Shown here in pieces: positions 35,641-43,512 of a DNA stretch of 64,000 nucleotides; the first letter of the stretch is position 1; every line of letters starts with the position of its first letter. Source of the stretch: Pseudomonas putida (GTDB taxonomy: Bacteria > Pseudomonadota > Gammaproteobacteria > Pseudomonadales > Pseudomonadaceae); the NCBI RefSeq assembly GCF_005080685.1, contig NZ_CP039371.1, forward strand, positions 2,356,001 to 2,420,000, in the 5' to 3' direction. The notes below the pieces were generated by a model. The model worked only from the letters and a program-made list of their open reading frames with translations. It searched no databases and was not told where the DNA came from. The position numbers and the translations under genes were made by a program.

Positions 35641-36116
35641 CTGCGCGCGGAGGAGCGAAGGCTAATGCATAGCTAGTGCTGAAAGATGAGCCGCCAAATT
35701 CTCTGCGCGAAAACAGTGCATCCTCTACTTCACGCCAGTCGAAAATGATTGTTTCTTTGATTCGTTGGTAGTAGATTTTTTTGTCTGGTGATTGAAATAG
35801 AATCCGGAAAGTTTCTTGATAAAAAATATCCGATACATGAGGAATGGCGCGAAGATGAGCGGTCCGCAGGCGAGTAAGGCTGCGAAAGTATAGGCGCCCT
35901 CGCGAGGATAGTTTCGTGTGGGGTCGTATATGTGCGGGTAAGTATAGAGTGCGATACATATCACCATGGCGGTATAGAGCTTGGCCATGAATACGGAATC
36001 GCTTACCCATGGGTTTCGCAGGGCTAAAAACTTCCATGGATGGAATGCAGTTGGCCCGTGATTCTTGGGCTGAATCGTGTTGGCGTGCAGGGCTTGAACA
36101 AATTAGTGATGGCCAT
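35400..36116 (-). pseudogene. DUF6708-type protein, frameshifted and 3'-truncated copy
   Basis: This is a third copy of the membrane-anchored DUF6708 protein encoded at 37183. The N-terminal part (FLALRNPWVSDSVFMAKLYTAM ... FAPFLMYRIFFI) is in one frame and the rest (KKIYYQRIKETIIFDW ... HYAPWRTGEPGE) in another. One more A in the seven-A run (35776-35782, T on the plus strand) would rejoin them. A second frame change is needed near 36100 to reach ATG 36116. The C-terminal tail is replaced by the effector fragment at 35332. I read it as a decayed module. Confidence 0.75.
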
Positions 36117-36119
36117 TGG

Positions 36120-36811
36120 TTAGTTTTCTAGTTTTAAGGTTTCTGTTGATTCGACATTTTGGCAAAGCCCCTGGCTTGGGCGATAATTGATTGTCAGCTT
36201 TGCAGTTTTTTCTTTTTCGACTTCTTGCTTGATGTTCAGTACTAGGCCTGCTGATGTGATATAGCAGTTCGGATCTGGCTCGAGTGTTCTGCCCTCACTC
36301 ATTCGCTCTGGCCGAGCATGAATTCCCGCAATAGTATCGTGAATTCTACTGTAGGGTTGTTGGTAGGGACATTGTTCGAAACGATATTCGACCAGTTAGG
36401 TGGGGGCAGTTGTTTTGTTTATTTCATTCGCTGGATAAGTTGTTGAGGTCTAAGCCGCTCGAGCCTTCAATTGTTAACATGATGGGAGCGAAGGTTTCGA
36501 TGTGTCACGCCTTCAGTTCATCAATCAAGGATGGGTAGCTCGGGAGTTTTTGATTGATGTCCAATGTGATGTTGTGCCGGGATTCGCCATCATTGTTTTT
36601 AGTTTAAAAAATGCTTCTGGCTGCCCAAAGCTCTATAGGGGAGTGGATTCTTTGGTGTGCCTTAGAGTGAAGGTAAACGCCACCTGCTATCAACGCCATG
36701 CCAATTAATACTACCCCTGCTGCAGCCCATCCTGCGAAGGGTATTACGGTCGTAGCTCCCGCAATGGCGAGGCCTCCTTCTAAAGTTAGAATCAAAAAAC
36801 GGGGGCAGGGG
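36120..36811 (-). pseudogene. Remnant of the C-terminal region of a VasX/BTH_I2691-type effector
   Basis: The frame at 36795-36604 codes [41 protein letters not shown] and then [10 protein letters not shown]. That resembles the last membrane segment and the following LEKWARRSYFG of the intact effector at 39401. The frame breaks at 36604. A 60-residue frame at 36302-36120 ends four bases before the DUF6708 pseudogene start and may be its tail. Between 36303 and 36603 I see no intact frame. The similarity is limited to about 40 residues, so the call is tentative. Confidence 0.45.
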
Positions 36812-36825
36812 GTGTTGTGCGCTAG

Positions 36826-36888
36826 GTTGGGTTTGGTGGTCTTATAGTTCTGCCCGCGTTACGCCGTAACTGGGAGGTGGCGTTTGAG
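36826..36888 (+). repeat. Short dispersed repeat, copy B
   Basis: A non-coding copy of the 3' end of tctA (4434-4497), including GGGAGGTGGCGTTTGAG, with scattered substitutions and one gap. It lies just downstream of the PAAR gene that ends at 36929. Confidence 0.6.
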
Positions 36889-36928
36889 ACGAGGTGAATG
36901 CCCGCTGTTATTGTCAGATGCGCGGAGT

Positions 36929-37186
36929 TCATTCGATCAGCCAACCCTGGTCGCCCTCCACAAGGGTTCCGCCGTGGCTGGTTGTATCTCCCACTCTGGC
37001 CGCTGGTTGGCCTTCGATGATCGTGCACTCTGCACCGGTTTCGATCAGTGCGCCGCAACTGATTTGATCGCTTACCCTGGCGACGGCCTTGCCATCGACG
37101 AAGGTGGCGCTGGCGCCGGTTACAACTGTTCCTAGGCCATGGATAGGGCAATCGTGGCGATGTCCGACGAGTACGATCGGCCTCAT
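36929..37186 (-). CDS. PAAR-domain protein (T6SS spike tip)
   Basis: An 85-residue PAAR protein of full family length. It shows VGHRHDCPIHGLGTVVTGAS, CGALIETGAECTIIEGQPAARVGD and THGG-like SHGGTLVEG repeats; His and Cys residues bind zinc at the cone tip. It caps VgrG and links effectors to the spike. It overlaps the DUF6708 gene by ATGA at 37183-37186 and is a paralogue of the PAAR gene at 38350. Confidence 0.92.
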   Translation of the reverse strand: MRPIVLVGHRHDCPIHGLGTVVTGASATFVDGKAVARVSDQISCGALIETGAECTIIEGQPAARVGDTTSHGGTLVEGDQGWLIE

Positions 37187-38076
37187 GGGCGTTTCCTTTT
37201 ACTTTGTTTGATAGGAGCTTCCTCGAAAGCTTCTGGAGGAGGAGGGGCGGCGCGTACGTTGAACACCCGACAGATGACGTACCAGCAGATGGCGAGAGAG
37301 AAGTTGTAAGGGAACAGCACAGCCCAGAAGGGTAGTTGCCAGTTCTTTTTGCCTTGCATTTCACCGGGTTCGCCGGTTCGCCAGGGGGCGTAGTGGCGCC
37401 ACGCTTCTGCTGGAGTCAGGCAGATCGCATGAAGCGGTCTGTGCCACCAATTGGGCTCGCCAGGTGGGGGGAGTTTGTCGGGGCCGTGGTCCATGAAATG
37501 ACGGAGGTATTCCCAGACTTCGGCGACGTATTGGATGTCGGGATCGGTGGGTTCGTTGCTGTCGACCCAGAGGCAGTCTTTTTGGTGGAGGGTGCCATCC
37601 TTGCGCCGTGGGGCGAACGCAAGGGCATAGCTTGTGCTGAAGGACGAACCACCAAATTCGGTGCGCCTGAAAACACCTCCGATAGTATTTGGCCATTCGA
37701 ATGTGATTAGTGTGCTGAATCGTTTGTAATATATCTCTTGCGTCGCCCTGTTCAAGTAAACATGCGAAAGACCTCTGATGAAGAAAATTCTATATGCTAA
37801 AAATGGCGTGAAGATAAGTGGTAAAAATAAATAAAATGCTAATCCGTTTGTGTCGGTAAGTACGTTGGTTCTGTAGCTGGGGTCGAATATGTCAGGGTAA
37901 ATTGTGAACATCATGGCTAAAGTCATCGCTGTATAAATTTTTCCCATGAATACAGAGTCCGTGACCCACGGGTTTCGCAATGCAAGTACTAGCTGGCTTA
38001 CTTCTAGTGCTTGACTTGTGGCTCTTGCCTTTACAGTTGGGTTCGGTTCATGCGTGAAAAGCCATTGCGTAGACAT
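37183..38076 (-). CDS. DUF6708-type T6SS-associated membrane protein
   Basis: A 297-residue protein with two hydrophobic hairpins (about residues 45-60 and 78-98) and a third near 245-262. The soluble part contains EFGGSSFSTSYALAFAPRRKDGTLHQKDC and VAEVWEYLRHFMDHGPDKLPPP. I recognise the pattern as DUF6708, found next to PAAR and VasX-like genes; its function is not established and could be adaptor, immunity or effector. Its C-terminal half is nearly identical to the pseudogene at 35400. It is co-translated with the PAAR gene. Confidence 0.75.
   Translation of the reverse strand: MSTQWLFTHEPNPTVKARATSQALEVSQLVLALRNPWVTDSVFMGKIYTAMTLAMMFTIYPDIFDPSYRTNVLTDTNGLAFYLFLPLIFTPFLAYRIFFIRGLSHVYLNRATQEIYYKRFSTLITFEWPNTIGGVFRRTEFGGSSFSTSYALAFAPRRKDGTLHQKDCLWVDSNEPTDPDIQYVAEVWEYLRHFMDHGPDKLPPPGEPNWWHRPLHAICLTPAEAWRHYAPWRTGEPGEMQGKKNWQLPFWAVLFPYNFSLAICWYVICRVFNVRAAPPPPEAFEEAPIKQSKRKRP
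37358..37598 (-). repeat. Duplicated DUF6708 C-terminal segment, copy 2
   Basis: This copy lies within the intact DUF6708 gene and matches 35400-35640 at a constant offset of 1958 bases. The two direct copies flank PAAR gene 36929-37186 and could recombine to delete it. Confidence 0.85.
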
Positions 38077-38170
38077 ATGTCATTTCTCAATCGTGGGTAT
38101 TAGCGTTGAGGTGGGTGAAAAGTCATCTTTAATGTTGAAAAGAAAAAGGGACAGATTTATTTTTCAGATA

Positions 38171-38219
38171 GTGTGGCCGGCGTTGCGGTGCAATTGGGAG
38201 GTGGCGTTTGAGGGGAATG
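38171..38219 (+). repeat. Short dispersed repeat, copy C
   Basis: GGCCGGCGTTGCGG followed by GGGAGGTGGCGTTTGAGGGG, almost identical to the end of tctA (4456-4504). It lies in the 273-base gap 38077-38349 between the two DUF6708/PAAR modules; the rest of that gap shows no gene. Copies B and C flank the module 36929-38076. Confidence 0.65.
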
Positions 38220-38349
38220 ATTAAACTCGTAGCTATAACCGAAGTTTGCAGCACCACTCTTGTGACTCAGCGGGTCCAAGCGGGTGAACTCTGTACTCTA
38301 AGTTCAGCGGCGCAGCGTTGTGACTGTTTACTTGAGTGAGGGATAAAAC

Positions 38350-38607
38350 TCACTCAAGTAGCCAGTCGGCATCCCCTTCCGTTAATACGCCTCCATGATC
38401 CGTTTCGTCTCCTTGGCGTGCGACGGATTTTCCTCCGATTAGGTAGTTCGTTGACCCGCTTACGATGAGAGCGCCGCAACTTACGCGATCGCCGACTCTA
38501 GCAACGGGTTTGCCGTTGAAGGTGTAGTCAGCACTACCCGTTTCGACGACGCCAGCGCCGTGCAAGGGGCAGTCATGGCGGTGGCCGACGAGTGTCACGG
38601 GTTTCAT
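38350..38607 (-). CDS. PAAR-domain protein (T6SS spike tip)
   Basis: An 85-residue PAAR protein; ATG 38607 gives MKPVTLVGHRHDCPLHGAG. The three repeats are visible (ADYTFNGKPVARVGDRVSCGALI, STNYLIGGKSVARQGDETDHGGVLTEG). It overlaps the upstream DUF6708 gene by ATGA and is the PAAR protein closest to the VasX-like effector, so it is the likely tip for that effector's delivery. Confidence 0.92.
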   Translation of the reverse strand: MKPVTLVGHRHDCPLHGAGVVETGSADYTFNGKPVARVGDRVSCGALIVSGSTNYLIGGKSVARQGDETDHGGVLTEGDADWLLE

Positions 38608-39404
38608 GATTGGTCTCCCGAACCAGGTGCGGTACGAGATTCGAGGCCCATGTCGGCTGGCCATTCAACTTTTGGGGCGAGCCGGTGGAATGGGTTGGGA
38701 TGGTCATCTCTTTCTGGGTCATGAGGTGCGTACTTGAAATCTGGTAATTCTTCAGGGCCGCTCTGCATGAACTGCCTAGCGATGACCCAATATTGCTTTC
38801 CCTTCTCTAAGTTATCAGCTAAGAGTAATCGGTCTATTACTTCGCCAGTTTCCGGGGCGCGAACTGAAAGCATGACTTTTTCCACGACTCCGCCGTGACC
38901 CATCGGTAGGTATACTCGATAATACTCAGCCGTAATAGTGTTCCATTCATATGTGACGGGCTTAACTCCCCAGCTTTTGCGGCCAAGAGGGCGGATTCGG
39001 TCGAATCTATAGTGGTAGAAGTAAACTTTTTGACGGCATCGGTTGAAGCGTATTGGCTCATTGCGCGGCAACATCAGATCTAGTCTTATGTATGGTGTGA
39101 GCAAATAAAAAGTTGCTATCCAGGCGAGCATGAGTTGGATTATTAATGTATGGTCGGTTCTTGGTGAGGCGATAAAGTGTATGGCTAGAAATGCTGATAT
39201 TGCGGCGGAAGTTAGGAGGATGGCGAGACCGGCAATGCTGAGAATTCCTCTGAACGGAATTCTTGATAGAGGGAGGTCCAAGAATATTTTGTTGATCTGG
39301 GTCGGTGGAGGAAAGACTTCTGTGATGCTGCACTCTAGCTCAGGCGGCATAAGTGGGCTAGGTAGATCGTATTTCCAGCCGATGTCTCGGTTTGCTGTTT
39401 TCAT
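38604..39404 (-). CDS. DUF6708-type T6SS-associated membrane protein
   Basis: A 266-residue protein with two adjacent membrane segments (ILSIAGLAILLTSAAISAFLAIHF and LIIQLMLAWIATFYLL, about residues 54-105) followed by a soluble part (RFNRCRQKVYFYHYRFDRIRPLGRKSWG ... EYYRVYLPMGHGGVVEKVMLSVR). It is only distantly like the copy at 37183. It overlaps both the VasX-like effector gene (39401-39404) and the PAAR gene (38604-38607). Its position directly after a pore-forming-type effector makes an immunity or loading role possible; neither is shown. Confidence 0.7.
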   Translation of the reverse strand: MKTANRDIGWKYDLPSPLMPPELECSITEVFPPPTQINKIFLDLPLSRIPFRGILSIAGLAILLTSAAISAFLAIHFIASPRTDHTLIIQLMLAWIATFYLLTPYIRLDLMLPRNEPIRFNRCRQKVYFYHYRFDRIRPLGRKSWGVKPVTYEWNTITAEYYRVYLPMGHGGVVEKVMLSVRAPETGEVIDRLLLADNLEKGKQYWVIARQFMQSGPEELPDFKYAPHDPERDDHPNPFHRLAPKVEWPADMGLESRTAPGSGDQS

Positions 39405-42400
39405 TGGCTGTACTCCTTTCTTATGATTTCTGCGTAACCGTCTGGAGAAAAGCGTTCGGGCCAGTAAGCTACATATAGAGATGCAGAGCTTATTTCTTTC
39501 GTCCAGGCGCCGGGAGTGAGTTCTATTTCGCCCGTAAAGGTGATGGTTGAACTGGCTTGGTCTCCTCCGCTTGAATTTAATTTTGCCTCGGAGATTTTTA
39601 CATGTTCGGGTCGATACTTGGAGCGCTGCAAAGGGGTGAGCAATGGGTTGCTAAGGTGCAGGATTTCGGGTGGCTCATTGGGGGGGTAATGCTCTGCATA
39701 GGCTACAAGCTGACCGCTATTGTGAACAGGGCCTTCATTCTCTCCATTATGGTGAAAAACCACTGCCCATCGATAACTAGAGAGGCCTTCAATGAAGCCA
39801 GGGAGTGTGAGATGGAATTTCAGTTTTTCCTCGAGCTTCATCTTTTCAACCTTTCCCTGCAGTGAGCCTGTTGAAGCATTTACTAATCGGGACGAGAATG
39901 AGATATTCGTGCGTACACCTAATGTGGCTGCATTTAGTTCGGAGAAGGCAAGGTCCGCGTGATGCGGTTTATTCCAGTGAATGCTCGGTTTTTCGTTAGC
40001 AAATCCGAAATAACTACGTCTTGCCCATTTTTCCAATTCAGTCGACTCTTCTTTCTGCGCAAATTTGGACAGAGAGAGGGCGAATAGACCTAGAAGAATT
40101 GCTATGCCGAGCGGGCCAAATATTGCAGGGGTGCCAATGGCGATGACTCCATAGTATGTGCCTGCACTCGCCGTAACGCCTGAGAAAAAGTATACGGTAG
40201 CGGCTGTGTCATCGCCTGATTGAAAACTTCTTGTGGTCGCCATCGCAGCCTGAATTGCGTCGATAAGTCCTGTTGCGGCGCTAATTGACGCGCCGATGCG
40301 AATAAAGTTTCGTCCTGTATTTTTGGCGTTCGTTGCTGTTGTGATTAGCATTCCTAGGGCTTCTGTGGCTGAGCCCACTATCGCTATATACGAGCCAAAA
40401 AGCGCAATACTTGCTTCGCGGGCTGTCGGCCCTATTTCGGCCTCCGCACGTTCCGCGTTCTTCTCCAAGCTGTTGTTCAGTAAATACAGCCCACCCAGAG
40501 CTAGTAATACTTCCCCGCTGCCCTTCATCCCTCTCAACCCGCTAAAGCTTCTTCGCACCAATTGCGAAGCCTGTCGAGCGTTAACCCGCACCCCGTCGAG
40601 CGCCTTCCGTGCATGTACTTCGAGCGTCCCAGCCGCCACTGAAATGTTCACCAACCCCAGTTGAGCCGTATTACCGAGTTGGTTGACATTCAAATGGACC
40701 TCCTTGAGCAGCTGCTCACGCAATACATGAGCCTTGCCCTCCACCCAAACGCTGACATTGATCACCGTGTTCGCAATCTTCGGATCAAGCACCGCAAGGC
40801 TCAGCAGCCCTGTCTGGATGATCGGTCTCACCTTGCGCATCCCGCCCTGCGCGCCGGCCATCATTTCATCGAGGCTCGGCATCACCCGATCCCGTGCCTT
40901 GGCCATCGCTTCATTGGCCTTCTGCTGCACCTCCCGCACATGAGCGCACTGCAAGGCGTAGTACTCGCCCAGTTTCATCGGCACTTGCAGTTCGATCAGA
41001 TGCACCCCGTTGTAGAGCAACTGACTGGCCGTGTTCAGGCGCAGCACCACATGCTGGATACCGGGGGCCAATTGGGCCTGCAGGCGTTGGGTGGCAGCAT
41101 TCAGGGCGCCCTGCGCTTCGCTGACTGCTTGTTTCAGGGCATCACGCAGGCGCAGCCCGAAATCATCGCTGGCAATGAGCTTGGTCAGCGCAGCATAGAG
41201 CTTGTCGCTGTCATTCCATTGCACCGGGTCGTTATGAGAGAAGCTCGGAAGCAGCGCAGCGAGCAACGCCTGGTCGCGTAAGAGAACGGCCCGATAGGCC
41301 GGGCTGTTCGGGTCTCGCAGCCACTTCAGCCAAAGCGCTTCGCTGCTTCCGGGCGGCGGAGGACCAGGCTCGGAGCGCGGCGCTTCGGTGATGCCGCCGG
41401 CCAGACACGCAGCCATGGTCTTGCAGTACGCCACGCCTGAATCGCGGTCACGGCCGTCGTAGTCGTACTGCTCGATGCGCGCGAACGCCACGCTTTCACA
41501 GAGGGCGGCATACTTTTTCGCGTGGTGGTCGATATGCCATTGGAAGCGTGCCTCCTGGCTGTCGTACTCCAGCTGAAAGGCGGCGCGCCGGGGTTCGTCG
41601 TAACGTTCCTCGAGCCTTGCATCGCTCTGTTGCTGGCGCATCTCGACGATGCGCTGGCGTTCGATTTCTGGATCGACGAACACCGGCGGCCCGTCGCCTG
41701 TTTGAGGCCCGAACGCTGGGACCTCTTGCGCAGCCCACTCACGGTGGGTCGCCCGGATGATTTGCAGGATCTGCGAGGTTTGCAGTTGGTAGGCACGCTG
41801 CGGGTCCTCGCGCCAGACCTGGCGTTTGACGATCCAGCCGAGGCGTTGATGGTTGTACTCCTGGATGAGCCCGACCGTGTCGTGGAGGATAACCGCGGGA
41901 ACACCCTGCGTAAGCGTGTGCTTGGCCATGGCGTTGGTCACGAAACCACGCAGGGCCGTTTTGCGCAGTAGGCGGCTGTGGAACCCGTGGGCGCTGTCGA
42001 AAGGGCCGGCCAATTGCTGGTTGTATTCGAACACCAGGTCATCGACTTGAAGATGCTCGGGCGTCATGGCCATGCCAACGTCGCCAGGATTGTCCCGGGC
42101 CTGGGCCAGGTCCAACACCTGGAAACGGTCAGATGGCGCCTTGGCGGTCTTGTAGTCAATGAGCACGCTGACCGGCCAGGGATCACTGGAAAATGCGATC
42201 CACGCCGTGCTGTAGCGATCCGTATCGACGTTGAAGAACGCCGAGGGAATGTCGTGGTCCGCGTTCACGCACTTATTTGGCAACGGAGGTGGGGCACCGA
42301 GCGGCGGCTCGTAGGGGTCGAAGCGGCGAAGGTGGCCCTGCTCGGTGACTTCGTAGGCATGCCAGACGCTCTCGTCGAGCAACACATAGAGGTAGCCGCT

Positions 42401-42592
42401 GCGCAGTGTGCGCAGTCCTAGCATGGTTCCTGGCACGGGTGGGGCGTCGTCTGCGATCCAGGCAGGTCGCGTATCGGGCACGAGTGCCCGTCTCAGGGGC
42501 AGGATGGGCAGGCCATGGCGTTCACAGGCCTTGCATTGGTCGGGCAGCGCGGTTTCGGCGACCGCGGTGGCAATGATTTGGCTGATGGTCAT
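39401..42592 (-). CDS. VasX-like T6SS effector (BTH_I2691/VasX N-terminal family)
   Basis: A 1063-residue protein; ATG 42592 overlaps the DUF4123 stop and gives MTISQIIATAVAE. The N-terminus has CKACERHGLPILPLRRALVPD and GLRTLRSGYLYVLLDES, the VasX N-terminal signature. After a long helical middle, hydrophobic segments cluster at about residues 690-870, as in colicin-like membrane-perforating toxins, then a C-terminal domain of about 170 residues. VasX disrupts inner membranes of target cells. The DUF4123 adaptor and VgrG lie directly upstream, the usual arrangement for loading onto the spike. Candidate immunity proteins are the membrane DUF6708 products. Confidence 0.85.
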   Translation of the reverse strand: MTISQIIATAVAETALPDQCKACERHGLPILPLRRALVPDTRPAWIADDAPPVPGTMLGLRTLRSGYLYVLLDESVWHAYEVTEQGHLRRFDPYEPPLGAPPPLPNKCVNADHDIPSAFFNVDTDRYSTAWIAFSSDPWPVSVLIDYKTAKAPSDRFQVLDLAQARDNPGDVGMAMTPEHLQVDDLVFEYNQQLAGPFDSAHGFHSRLLRKTALRGFVTNAMAKHTLTQGVPAVILHDTVGLIQEYNHQRLGWIVKRQVWREDPQRAYQLQTSQILQIIRATHREWAAQEVPAFGPQTGDGPPVFVDPEIERQRIVEMRQQQSDARLEERYDEPRRAAFQLEYDSQEARFQWHIDHHAKKYAALCESVAFARIEQYDYDGRDRDSGVAYCKTMAACLAGGITEAPRSEPGPPPPGSSEALWLKWLRDPNSPAYRAVLLRDQALLAALLPSFSHNDPVQWNDSDKLYAALTKLIASDDFGLRLRDALKQAVSEAQGALNAATQRLQAQLAPGIQHVVLRLNTASQLLYNGVHLIELQVPMKLGEYYALQCAHVREVQQKANEAMAKARDRVMPSLDEMMAGAQGGMRKVRPIIQTGLLSLAVLDPKIANTVINVSVWVEGKAHVLREQLLKEVHLNVNQLGNTAQLGLVNISVAAGTLEVHARKALDGVRVNARQASQLVRRSFSGLRGMKGSGEVLLALGGLYLLNNSLEKNAERAEAEIGPTAREASIALFGSYIAIVGSATEALGMLITTATNAKNTGRNFIRIGASISAATGLIDAIQAAMATTRSFQSGDDTAATVYFFSGVTASAGTYYGVIAIGTPAIFGPLGIAILLGLFALSLSKFAQKEESTELEKWARRSYFGFANEKPSIHWNKPHHADLAFSELNAATLGVRTNISFSSRLVNASTGSLQGKVEKMKLEEKLKFHLTLPGFIEGLSSYRWAVVFHHNGENEGPVHNSGQLVAYAEHYPPNEPPEILHLSNPLLTPLQRSKYRPEHVKISEAKLNSSGGDQASSTITFTGEIELTPGAWTKEISSASLYVAYWPERFSPDGYAEIIRKEYSQ

Positions 42593-43512
42593 GAGTGAGG
42601 CCTGGCTGGGGGGAGGGTGGCAATCATGCGATCCCAGGTTGCTGCGCTGAGCGTGGATAACAGCGAGGAAAGGGGACGGCGCAAGCGGATGCAGGTGTCG
42701 ATGAGTCGCTGCACGGCAGCCAATTTGTGTATGTCGGGATGCAGGCACAGTTGATGGAGGGCCAGCACCAGAATGTCTTCTTGCTCACTCAGACCGAGCC
42801 TGCGCGCATCTTCAATGTGGTTGGATGCGCGCACTGCAGCCAAGGTGGGCAGAGGCAACAGTTCCGGGGACCGAGGACGACTAAGCAAGACTCGGCGTGC
42901 GGCCAGAAGGGCCTCGATCAGCGCTACGTCTCCGAGAACACGTGTAGTGGCTGCGGGCAGGTCGCTACGGGAGTTGGGGTGCCCATTAAGGCTGGCGAGC
43001 CTGCCGCCGCTAGTCAGAAATACCCAGTGCTCGATTGGCCACCACGGCCCATGCTCTGGCTGTTGCAACAAGGCAACGAGCAACTCCAAGCGCAAGGGCT
43101 CGTACACTGGAGAAAACGAGGTAGCGCCGGTTTCGTTCGGTAGTCGGCACAAAGCAGTGATGTGATACGCGATTCGAGCCGGCGGTGTTTTGCTCAGTAA
43201 CCAGCCACAGACATGGCGTTTGCGCCGCTGTACATCGTGGAGGGCTGCTTCCGCCGTTGCTTTCAACAGAGAGGGGCACGGTTGCATTCCTGGGCTCGAC
43301 AAACAAATCAAGGCAGGATGCAGAGCCGGCTCTGGCGGCAAGTCGGCGCGATAAACCCGGGTGATCGCACTTTCGCCCATAGTTTCATGTACCCGAGCCA
43401 ATATAGAAAGGTGGCTATCTTCACGAACCGCCAAAGGATCGACTAGCACGAGGCAGTACATCTCAGGTCGCAATTGCTCTGTGATGAGTTTGATCACGGC
43501 ATCGCTGTTCAT
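42589..43512 (-). CDS. DUF4123 T6SS adaptor/chaperone (VasW-like)
   Basis: A 307-residue protein. The N-terminal half (MYCLVLVDPLAVREDSH ... HWVFLTSGGRLASL) fits DUF4123 adaptors, which tether an effector to VgrG. Its position between vgrG and the VasX-like gene, with ATGA overlaps on both sides, is the same as for VasW in Vibrio. The C-terminal 100 residues are leucine-rich helices that are less conserved and probably bind the cognate effector. Confidence 0.8.
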   Translation of the reverse strand: MNSDAVIKLITEQLRPEMYCLVLVDPLAVREDSHLSILARVHETMGESAITRVYRADLPPEPALHPALICLSSPGMQPCPSLLKATAEAALHDVQRRKRHVCGWLLSKTPPARIAYHITALCRLPNETGATSFSPVYEPLRLELLVALLQQPEHGPWWPIEHWVFLTSGGRLASLNGHPNSRSDLPAATTRVLGDVALIEALLAARRVLLSRPRSPELLPLPTLAAVRASNHIEDARRLGLSEQEDILVLALHQLCLHPDIHKLAAVQRLIDTCIRLRRPLSSLLSTLSAATWDRMIATLPPARPHS

